Assembly (NCBI RefSeq): GCF_000611645.1
Contig: NW_014013024.1
Coordinates: 1 to 11,790, forward strand
Length of the DNA stretch: 11,790 nucleotides
Direction: 5' to 3'
Source of the DNA: Monoraphidium neglectum
Lineage: Eukaryota; Chlorophyta; Chlorophyceae; Sphaeropleales; Selenastraceae
Part shown: in pieces, positions 1-7,673 of the stretch
Numbering within the stretch: the first letter of the stretch is position 1
How the letters are laid out: each line of letters opens with the position of its first letter
Made by a program: the position numbers and the translations under genes
Notes under the pieces: model-generated
What the model was told of the DNA's origin: nothing
Database searches by the model: none
Seen by the model: only the letters and a program-made list of their open reading frames with translations

Positions 1-258
1 GTCGTACGGCATGGGCGTGGCTGGCCCCAAGAAGAGAGACCGAAACACATGCCCCGCCCCTGCCCCCGCCCCCGCGCCGCCAACCATTGGGGTCGGCCGC
101 AAGGCACCGCCGGCGGCACCAGGGGCGCCGGGCGCGGCTGCGGCAGCTGGGGTGGCGTGCTGCTGGAAGGGCGCCGGGGGGGCCTGCACTGGGGCACCAG
201 GCGGCTCTCGGTTGACCCCCTGGCCGATTGGCGTCTGCTCGAAACTCGCCGCCTGCCC

Positions 259-304
<46 letters not shown>

Positions 305-1574
305 CCCGAGGGTCCCCCCTTCTCTGTCTGTGTGCCCTCCTCCACTGCTGTCTGCGTCGCCGCCGCCCTCGTCGCCGCCGGCCCCGCAGCTGCGCGCTCG
401 CGGCGTAGCGCCGCCGCGGGCCTGCGCCTCGTCCCCGCGCTCCCGCTCCGCAGCTGGCCCCGGCCCGTGCGTCGCGCGGCGTTCGTTCCACTGTCAGGGC
501 TCCCCTCCCGCCCTCGACCCGTTCGTTGCTGCTCCTCTCGCTGCCGCTGCCCGCGCCGCGGGGCAGGCGACGCCGACGCTCCGTCCACGCGCGCCGCCGC
601 TGCCGCCGCAGTGGCAACAGCAGCGGCAGCCGCCTGGTCGCCGCCACCACTACCATGCGTGCGGTGGAGCGTGGGGAAATCAAACCGCATGCGGACGCGG
701 CGCGCCGCGGCGGGCGTGAGGCCCTGCCCGCAGCGGTTGCAGAGATCACCTGCGGACGGCTCCCTGATGTCCAGGCTGCTCGTATCCCCGCCGGGGCGCT
801 TGCCGGAGCTCGCACCGCCCCCGCTGGCGTCCCCTCCGCTGCTAATCAGCCCGCGCCTGCGGCCGACGCCGCGGCGCGGGCTGTCGCTGCTGGCGCTGGT
901 GCTGCTCGCTGTCGGCAATCCCGGCCCGGCGCCGCCTGTCGCAGCCGGGGCCGCGCGCGGCGGACCGGCTCCCGCGGGCGCGGGCGCGGCAGCTGCGGAG
1001 AGGGCGAGCCTGCTGCCGCGCTGCCCGGCTTGAGGTGGGATCGCGGCGGCGGCCGCGGCGGCGGGGGCTCGTGACGGGGGGGAGCGCCATCCTGCGCGGT
1101 GCGGCCTGGCGGGCGACGTCTGAGTCTCGCGCGAGAACCCCTGTCTGAGCCGCGCCGGCTGCGGCTGCGCCCAAGGTCCGACGCTCGCCTCGCCCCCGCC
1201 TCCGCTGCCATCCCTTACCCCGCCTGCTGGCCCGTCAGGGCTGGGGCTGCGCGATCCGCCCGGCACACCCCGGGCGCCCTCGCCCTGCTGCCTCTGCGCT
1301 GCCGCCGGCCAGACCGACTGCGGGCGCTCTGGCGAGCTGCGCCCATGGCGCCGCGCTCCCTCGGCCGACTCCAGGCGCCTTTTCGCACCCGCGGGCTGTT
1401 GTGGCGGCTGCCCCACCTGCCGGAGCACGGCCAGCACGCCGGCTATGGTGTCATGGCCGCGCCCTTGTCCTGCAGCTGCCGCCGCAGCAGTGGCGCCTGA
1501 GGATGCCATGCGGCCCATCCGTGCATCGGAGCTGCTCGCGTGGGGCCCGTCCTCAAAACCTGAGGGCTTGTGCC

Positions 1575-1621
<47 letters not shown>

Positions 1622-2923
1622 TGCTGCTGTTGCTGCTCCTGCTGCTCCTGACCGTGCTGCTGATGTTGCTCCTGGTGCTGCTCCTGCTGCTGCTGCTCCT
1701 GCTGTTGCTGCTGCTGCTGTTGTGGCTCATCGAGCAGCTCGCCCGGCTCCTGCCCTTCCTGCCACTGCATCAACTCCCGTAGTTCGTTCTGATTTTGCTG
1801 AATCAGCCAGCTCAGTCGCGACCTCGGCCGAGCGGGCCCCGCCGAGCCCACCGGCGACCCAGCTGCCGCCCCGCCGCCGCCGCGGGCCTCCGCGCTCGCC
1901 CGCCCGTCGTCGACGCCGCTCGCCGGCTCGGAGCCCTCGCCGTTGTCGCGCCACAGAGCCGTGTTGGTGCGCACGTCGCGTACCGCGACCTGCGGGTCTT
2001 CGGCACACCCTGGGGACTGCATCAGGTGCAACAGCTGGCGCTTGTTGCGCTCTATCAACCAGCTGAGGCGGGAGGAGGGGCTGCGTGGCGACCCGCCGTC
2101 GCCACTGTCGCCGCCGCGGCCGCCGTCGCCGCCCGCGGCCGCCGCGGAGCGCCTGGCTGGTCGTGCTGGCTTGGGTGATGGGCCGCGCTGTGGGGCGTCG
2201 GGGGGGCGCCGCTGCACTGCCGGCGTGCTGGCGGATGCACCAAAGTCTGCATGGCGGCGATCAAGTCAAATCCCCATAGCGGCGAAAGGTGGGGTTTGCA
2301 CTGGGCATGCCACAAGCATTTAGTCCCTCGCAGGCACAGGCGTAAGCAGACATACGATCGATCTGCGCTAACCCACATGGCACGGGCGAGAGGCTCGTGG
2401 CACTCAGGGCGGTGTTGCGAGACAGGCAACACACCTGCTTGGAACTGCTCCAGAGCATAGTCAAGGAAAGGGATGCCCGGCAGGGCAAAGGAGCAGCTCG
2501 GGGTGGGCGAGTCGCCCTGAACCACACGAGCATGTGCAGATAGGGAATGGGGATGCTCTGGGCGGCGGGCTTTGAACAGCAAACCGGGGTCTGCTGTGAC
2601 AGAGGGGGGGGGGGGGCGCCCCACAGCCAACAACGGACGCGGCTGGTACAGCCCAGACTCACCCTTGACGCCTTGGCGCTCCGCTGCCCATCAAACCAGG
2701 CCTGGCATTCGGCCTCGAGCTGCAGCGGCACGCCACCAGGCAGGTTGCCCAGGGCTGGCGGGCGGGATTCGTCTGCCCCTGTCGCTGCATTCTGCGCTCG
2801 AGCGTCGATATCAAACGCTGGCACATCGCCGCAACCGGGGCTGAGCGCAAGCTCTATATCCGGGAAGTTGATTCTATCTATTGCTGCGTCGAACGGGTTC
2901 CATGGCTGCTGGGCGCCGGCCAT
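1..2923 (-). CDS. Large Gln/Ala/Gly-rich protein, unknown family, 3' end outside window
   Basis: I do not recognise this gene. The start at 2923 is the first ATG after an in-frame TGA just upstream, in a good context (GGCATGGCC). Proposed exons are 2923-2663 (ends at GTGAGT), 2516-2435, 2367-2302 (tentative; it could end at 2338) and 2246 to beyond base 1. They agree in phase and give 885 codons without a stop. The last exon alone is open for 748 codons. Visible features: a folded-looking N-terminus starting MAGAQQPWNPFDAA; two copies of an SRLSWLI..N...L..LMQ motif at about residues 195-213 and 279-297; a Gln/Glu-rich stretch at 309-360; a CxxC pair (LCNRCGQGL) near 639-642; three TQT tripeptides at 511, 767 and 775; a second Gln run at 786-798; and long disordered Ala/Gly/Pro/Ser stretches. 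No catalytic domain is evident. The 3' end is off the left edge. Coding status looks good because two unrelated Gln tracts and a repeated motif share one frame. Function is unknown. Confidence 0.7.
262..300 (-). repeat. (CAG)13 tract encoding poly-Gln
   Basis: Thirteen uninterrupted CTG units on the plus strand read as CAG on the minus strand, in frame with the large left-hand gene. They encode 13 Gln between GPSGW and PGQAASF. The tract is perfect, so it is a likely length-polymorphic microsatellite. Confidence 0.9.
1576..1731 (-). repeat. Imperfect CAG/CAA/GAG repeat encoding Gln/Glu-rich segment
   Basis: A pure block of 13 CTG units (1579-1617) is followed rightward by interrupted CTG, CTC, TTG and ATG units. 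In the minus-strand gene frame this reads as Gln broken by Glu and a few His, about 52 residues, directly after the second SRLSWLI copy. The CAA and GAG interruptions suggest an older, decayed repeat beside a young pure block. The other frames give poly-Leu, poly-Ser, poly-Ala or poly-Cys and are not credible. Confidence 0.85.
2604..2616. repeat. G13 homopolymer in intron
   Basis: A run of 13 G (13 C on the minus strand) lies in the proposed first intron (2662-2517) of the left-hand minus-strand gene. It is prone to length change and to sequencing error, but sits outside the coding exons. Confidence 0.8.
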
Positions 2924-3462
2924 GCCGTGTGTCAACACTCAGATCGTTCCCAACGACAGGCATCCAACGTCAACAAACCCAGACCTATTCTATTACAACG
3001 CGTGCGACCATCAGGGTGAGAGCGGAACTTATTAGCCCCAGGACGTCGGAGTTGTTGACCTTTCAGCTCCAACCAGCTTTGAAGTTGTGTACGGTATACA
3101 AACGCACGTCGTTTTCAATTGCGATGCAAACCGTGTGCACATTTCAAAAAATTTCACAAGCAACAACCCGGCTTTTGCACATCGCACATGCCCGACCTGT
3201 ATGGGGCAAGTGCTGACCGCAGTGCGCCGCTCGGTGATGCGGCATGTGCACCCGCTTCGCTGCAGCGAGCAGTGGCTTGGCATAGCACGCTTCCGGCCAC
3301 CTGACAGCGGCTGTAAGGACGTTGGTGGCGTAACCCCCAGCGGTGAGGCGTGCGATCGCGGCGCTCCAGCAGGCTGGACTCCTCTGCGCTCGGCACCAAA
3401 AAGCACTCATTGGGAAACAGCCAACGCCGCCACTGTCACCCACTCTTGCTGCAAGTTCGCAG
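2924..3462. promoter_or_regulatory. Divergent intergenic / 5' region
   Basis: This stretch separates the minus-strand ATG at 2923 from the first certain plus-strand phosphatase exon at 3463. It is visibly less GC-rich than the flanking exons. It must hold the promoter of the left gene, and probably the promoter, 5' UTR and first exon of the phosphatase. I see no clear TATA box. A possible phosphatase first exon (2922-3015) is discussed under that gene. The open frames here on both strands lack recognisable protein features. Confidence 0.5.
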
Positions 3463-4846
3463 GCAACCCCCTGCCGCCCACACTGCACCGACGCCTCGTG
3501 ACGGGCCAGCAGGGGCAGCTGCGCGCAGACGGGCGCTGCATTTTCATTGGGGACGTTCACGGGTGCGTGTGCGAGCTGCGCGCATTGCTGGCAGAGGTGG
3601 GGTTCTGCCAACCCAGGGACAATCTTTTCGTGACTGGAGACCTCGTTACCAAGGGGCCGTGCTCCCAAGAGGTGGGTTTTAAGTGCCACAGATCGGGGCG
3701 AGGCCGCTTGCTGCATGCCGCTTTGCTCCTGTCGTGCTGCTTGGGGTCCGGATGTTCAGCAGCTGGCTTTGCAATCCTGGGACACGTGATCTGGAAGCCA
3801 CCGCAACAAATCAGCATGCAGATTGCATTTGATGCATATTTCTGGACATCTCTCCTGGGAAATGCCTCCGTGGCCTAGGTGGTGCAGCTGCTGCGGGAGC
3901 TGGGGGCGTTCTGCGTGAGGGGCAACAACGACGACGAGGCGCTCGCCGCCCACGCGGCGTGGCGGCGGGGCGAGGCTGTCGCCGACAAGTTTGACTTTGT
4001 GGGCGACCTGCAGGATGAGGACACCGCCTTCCTGGCGCGCCTGCCATTCAGCATCAGCCTGCCGGAGTACTCGGTGGTCGTGGTGCACGCGGGTAGGCAC
4101 CCCTGCGCACCGAAAAGGAAGCAGTAATGCTTGCCTGCGATGCCGCGCCAGCCGGCACGGCCCCGTCAGTGTGACCCCGCACCCTGACCGTGCCGGGCGC
4201 CCAAGCCGCGCCTGCCCCTCTCGCACCTTGCCGTCCCCCCCCCCCCAGGACTGGTGCCGGCCACGCCGCTGTGGCGACAGCCGCTTCAAGCCATCACCAC
4301 GATGCGGGTGCTGCTGCGGGACGCGGGCGGAGGGTGGGTAGCGGCGCCCACTGACGGGGCCCGCGACGCCGCCACTACTGCTGTGGCGTGGGGACGGACT
4401 GGCACTGTGCGTGAGCCTGCGCCGCGACCCGGTCAAGCCGCCTGCTACTGCGGCCCCGACCTCGTCGTGAAAGCCCTGCTTGGCATGCCTGTGTCAGGTA
4501 GCGCCGTCTCATCCCCCCTGGCAACAGGTGGCTGCCCTGGGAGGGCAAGAAGACCCCGACGCCCCTGGGCGCGAGGCCCTGGGCGCAGTGCTGGCCCGGC
4601 CCGCCCCACGTCATTTTTGGCCACGACTCCAAGCGCAGCCTCCAGCGCGAGTCCTGCGCGACCGGCCTCGACACAGCATGCGCGTCCGGCGGCGCCCTGA
4701 CGGCGGCCGTGCTGCCCCCGCTGGACGTGCTGCGGCAGTCGGAGGCGTTCAGGCGCAAGGTGGACGCGCGGGAGCCGGTGACACTGGACGATCTGGGGGG
4801 CGTGCTGGTGAGCGTGCCCTCGGCGCAGCCCTACTCACCGCCTTGA
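3463..4846 (+). CDS. ApaH-like calcineurin-type phosphoesterase (PPP superfamily), 5' exon uncertain
   Basis: This is a metal-dependent phosphatase of the PPP superfamily, in the group with bacterial ApaH, eukaryotic ALPH enzymes and yeast Ppn2. Exons are 3463-3671, 3879-4092, 4249-4333 and 4528-4846; all introns are GT-AG and phase-consistent. Together they give about 275 residues after the first exon. Motifs in order: FIGDVHGC (GDVHGC 3549-3566), GDLVTKGP (3636-3659), RGNND (3918-3932), VVVHAGLVP across an intron (His codon 4086-4088), FGHD (4616-4627) and a TGLDTAC segment (4661-4681). These supply the usual metal-binding Asp, His and Asn residues. GDxVxKGP replaces the GDxVDRG of ordinary Ser/Thr phosphatases and marks ApaH-like enzymes. 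Known substrates in this group are dinucleoside polyphosphates, mRNA caps and polyphosphate; the sequence does not say which applies. The first exon needs a phase-1 donor. One candidate is 2922-3015 with donor GTGAGA, joining as ...CDHQ|GNPLPP. A GTGAGC near 4810 is a possible alternative donor. Confidence 0.88.
4235..4246 (+). repeat. C12 tract abutting a 3' splice site
   Basis: Twelve consecutive C directly precede the AG acceptor (4247-4248) of the phosphatase exon at 4249. It acts as an all-cytosine polypyrimidine tract and is length-unstable. Confidence 0.85.
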
Positions 4847-5100
4847 GGGCGCAGGGAGATAAGGTTTGTGCCTGCATGCTTGGGCAACCGCTGCGGTTTT
4901 GTGTCGTTTCGCGGCCAGCGTGTACAATTTGGCTGAGTGGGCATTCTGTTTGTCGGAGTAGAGGACATAATATGCCTGCATGCTGCGCGTGGCACCTCAT
5001 GTGCAAGTGGCTCTCCTCGCATGTCCGCCCGATGTGACAAAGTGGCTGGCACGCGATTGCCTTGATCGCTGTGTTTCCTTGTGTTCCCTTCTGTCCCACG

Positions 5101-5138
5101 CACACACACACACACACACGCATGTACACACACACACA
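5101..5138. repeat. Interrupted (CA)n microsatellite
   Basis: A CA dinucleotide repeat of about nine units is interrupted by GCATGTA and then continues for about six units. It lies in the intergenic region between the phosphatase and RRP15 genes. Confidence 0.9.
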
Positions 5139-5528
5139 ATCAATCATTCACTTTGACCATGGCTCAGAATCAACATGTCACGTCTGTGGCTGAGCGGACA
5201 TACGGCCTCGCGTGCAGTGTGCCGGTGACCTCATCCTCGCGTTATCTGCAGCCCTGTATCCGCCGATGCCTCATCAACAGCCACGTGCTGACAATCTCAT
5301 GACATACCCCCGCTTAAAAATCGGTGAGCAGAACAGTAGGACAGCCGCGCGACGGTCTGTTGTCAACAGCCAGGCTCGGACGGCGGCCGTGGCCGCTCGG
5401 TGGCACTCGAGTGACGGCTAGTTGCACACCGTTAGCCTTCCTGACGTGCTGCTTCGTACAACGATATTATCACGGTTGACATCGCAATCAACGGCCTGCA
5501 GCAGTTGTTTCCTCATCATCGGAGGACG

Positions 5529-5533
5529 TGTAA
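5529..5533 (+). terminator. TGTAA, possible polyadenylation signal
   Basis: TGTAA is the common chlorophyte polyadenylation motif. This is the only copy I found on the plus strand between the phosphatase stop (4846) and the RRP15 ATG (5602). Using it would mean a 3' UTR of about 690 nt, which is long but not unusual for green algae. A five-base match can easily be chance. Confidence 0.35.
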
Positions 5534-5556
5534 GATCGCTTGTGCGCCCCGGTTGA

Positions 5557-5564
5557 TTTTATAC
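5557..5564 (+). promoter_or_regulatory. TATA-like element upstream of RRP15
   Basis: TTTTATAC lies 38 bp before the RRP15 ATG, in a short AT-rich patch. If it is a TATA box the 5' UTR would be only about ten bases, so a start site further upstream is also possible. Confidence 0.25.
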
Positions 5565-5601
5565 TCCATATCGGAGGCCACACACCGCGCAATAATTCGA
5601 A

Positions 5602-7523
5602 ATGGGGAAGAAGCGCGCGGCACCGCAGCAGCCAGGTGAGCATGCAGTGTGTGCGCACTGCAACTGAAGGGATATCACGCTCAGGGTTATTTGCATGCGA
5701 CGTGCATGGTATCCCTTAACCAAGGGAACGCAAGGAACCCCTGCTCGTGGGGACTGCCGCCGCCACCAAGGTCGCAAGCGCAGCCGCCGCTGCCTCGCGC
5801 GCCGCTGTTTGGGGTCGCACGCGTTGATTTCACGCTGCTTGTCACCCCGCCTGCTTGCGTAGAAGCGGAGGATCCTGAGATGCTTCAAGGTCCAGCGCAG
5901 AGCGGCTCTGATGCCGAGGACGGCGGCAGCGACGAGGGCAATGAATATGGCATGGGCGGCACGGGCAGCGAGGACGACGGTGACAGCGGCGGCAGCGAAC
6001 GGGACGGGGAGGGTGCTTCAGATGAGGAGCGGCAGGAGGAGGACAAAGTGGCGCTAGCTGGGGCGGGTGCCGGCCCCGGTATCCTTGGGCTGGCCAGCGG
6101 CAGCGACGACGAGGACGATGGTGAGTAGCGAGAGCCCTGCCACTCCCAGCTTCCTGTCAATTCTAGGCAGCACCGGCAGCGGTGATGGTGTCTGGAAGCA
6201 GAGTGTGCCTGGAATACGGCCCAGCCGTGGCTGTCATCCGTCAATCATGCCAGTCCCAGGCCAGTGCTCAACAGTCGTGGTTGGTGCAGCAGCTTGATTA
6301 GACACGCCCCAGCACTCCCTCTTGGCTCAACCCTGGCGCCTGCTTGCACCCACGCGCGCGCCCATCTGCACGCAGGTGATATTGATGATGACCTGCCGTC
6401 TGACAGGGGCGAGGACGACGACGCTGACGAGGACGGCGCCCCCCGCGTGCCCGGCAGCAGCGACGCGGACGATGAGGCCGGCGGCAGCGGCAGCGGCGGC
6501 GACTCCGATGGCGGCGGCGGCGGGGGCGGTGGGCGCGCTGTGCAGCACGCGAGCTTTCTGTCGGGGGAGAAGGGGGCGTCCTTTGCAAAGGCGTTTTCGA
6601 AAATCTTGGGGAAGCCGGCCAAGGGCGCAGCCAAAGCGGCCGAGGGCAAGGGCGGCCTAATCCTGGCCGAGAGCGCGGGCGTGCAGAAGCGGCGCAAAGA
6701 GGAGGAGGACGACGCGGAGGCGCGGCACGAGGCGAAGAAGCAGCGGCTGGCGATGAAGAAGAGGGGACACCTGGTGCGCCTGGGGGCCCTTGCTGCCTTG
6801 TAAGAGCGTGCTGCGGGGAGGCAGCGAGTGCTTCCTCCCCATGGAGGCAGCCCTGCAGCCCTGTTGTGCATGCTTTTGGGCAGCTTTTGTAGTGTCGGCA
6901 ACCCTGGGCTGCTTAGCGCAGTGCTGCGGGGTGTAGCATAGCACGGCGAATGTCCCCAACATAGTTGTGCGTTCGCTCGCAACGTGAGTTGGCTGCAAAC
7001 TCACTGCAGTGCCTGCACCTCCGTGCCCGCCGCGCGCCAGCCTGTCCCGCGCAAGGGAGAGGACCCCGCCCACGACGTGCGGGAGAAGGCGCTGCAGCGC
7101 CTCGCCACCCGCGGCGTGGTGCTGCTGTTTAACGCGGTCAACAAGGCGCAGAAGCAGAAAGCCGAGGCCGAGGCCGCCGGCGGCGTGTCCAAGCGCAAGG
7201 CGGCGGCGGCGAAGCTGGGCAAGGCCAGCTTTCTTGCAGAACTCAAGCAGGCGGCCACAGTCGGCGTGCCCGTGGAGGCCGCGGGCGCACAGCAGCAGCA
7301 GAAGCAGGGGAAGGGGAAGGGGCAGCAGCAGCAACAGCAGCAGCAGCGCGACCCTGGCGGCGGCGCTGGCTGGGAGGTGCTGGGGGAGGGGTTCCCTGGG
7401 CTGACGGGCGGCGCCAAGATGAAGGACTGGGACCGGCGCGGCAGCGGCAGCGAGGACGAGATCGCGGAGCAGCCGCGGCTGGCAGAGGCGGAGGTCAGCA
7501 GCGACGAGGGCGACGGCTGGTGA
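5602..7523 (+). CDS. RRP15: RRP15-like ribosomal RNA-processing protein (60S assembly)
   Basis: RRP15 is a nucleolar factor of pre-60S particles, needed for maturation of the pre-rRNA that yields 25S and 5.8S. Exons are 5602-5635, 5863-6120, 6376-6773 and 7041-7523. All junctions are GT-AG and phase-matched, giving 390 residues. The start MGKKRA is the first ATG of a tiny exon ending in GTGAGC. Residues 12-150 are very acidic and Gly/Ser-rich. Family motifs follow: FAKAFSKILGKP at about 167, a basic helix KKQRLAMKKRGH before the third intron, RLATRGVVLLFNAVNKAQK at 250-268 (the RRP15 signature) and GAKMKDWDRR at 354-363. Between the last two lies a Lys/Ala/Gln-rich stretch with an eight-Gln run. 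The acidic N-terminus makes the protein longer than the roughly 250 to 280 residues typical of yeast and human. It converges on WDR4, 150 bp away. The third acceptor (7040) is the least certain junction. Confidence 0.92.
7321..7346 (+). repeat. CAG/CAA-rich coding repeat in RRP15
   Basis: A short CAG run with one CAA interruption encodes eight Gln inside the last RRP15 exon, after a GKGKG spacer. It falls in a linker between conserved blocks, so length changes are probably tolerated. Confidence 0.75.
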
Positions 7524-7673
7524 CGGCGCGTGGCCACGTGGCTTGCACGCGTCTCAGGGCACTTCGACTTGGGCAAGAGCCGGTACTCGCCCCCAGTAAC
7601 AGAGCCTGTGCAAACACCTCTTGGCACAGTGGATTACAGCCATGCAGGCCAGGCTGATTCACAGACAGTGTCA
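7524..7673. other. Convergent intergenic, overlapping 3' UTRs likely
   Basis: Only 150 bp lie between the RRP15 stop (plus) and the WDR4 stop (minus). The minus-strand polyadenylation motif is at 7638-7634. I found no plus-strand TGTAA here, so RRP15 transcripts may extend into WDR4 or use a variant signal. Confidence 0.6.
7634..7638 (-). terminator. TGTAA polyadenylation signal of WDR4
   Basis: On the minus strand TGTAA lies 36 bases after the WDR4 TGA (7676-7674), a plausible distance for the chlorophyte signal. Confidence 0.55.

Larger units (their letters stand above)
4847..5601. other. Intergenic: phosphatase 3' region and RRP15 upstream region
   Basis: About 755 bp without a supported gene. 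It holds the phosphatase 3' UTR, a CA microsatellite, a TGTAA at 5529-5533 that could be the distal polyadenylation signal, and the RRP15 promoter. The short open frames in both directions have no family features. Those over the CA tract are simply repeat translations (Thr-His or Cys-Val). Confidence 0.7.

Noticed and set aside
11..1033. A 340-residue plus-strand open frame rich in Ala, Pro, Arg and Cys
   Set aside because: It is antisense to the minus-strand gene. Its CTG tract gives poly-Cys and it has no family features. GC-rich coding DNA commonly leaves the opposite strand open.
262..1731. CTG arrays as a CRISPR-like repeat
   Set aside because: The units are trinucleotides with no spacers, and the surrounding genes are eukaryotic and intron-containing.
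1570..1782. Plus-strand poly-Leu frame that resembles a membrane segment
   Set aside because: It is just the CTG/CTC repeat read in one frame. The same DNA reads as Gln/Glu in the frame of the surrounding gene.
2055..2633. A 192-residue minus-strand open frame spanning the proposed small exons
   Set aside because: It ends at a stop without reaching the long Gln frame. Splice signals at 2435, 2368 and 2247 give a phase-consistent path into that frame, so this is partly read-through of introns.
3087..3878. Treating the 263-residue plus-strand frame as one exon of the phosphatase
   Set aside because: The family motif stops at GDLVTKGPCSQE. What follows is unrelated, and a donor at 3672 with an acceptor at 3878 restores the family sequence (VVQLLRELG). 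The part before 3463 also lacks family features.
4847..5601. A tRNA or other small RNA gene in the intergenic region
   Set aside because: I found no cloverleaf arms or internal A and B box promoter pattern on either strand by eye.
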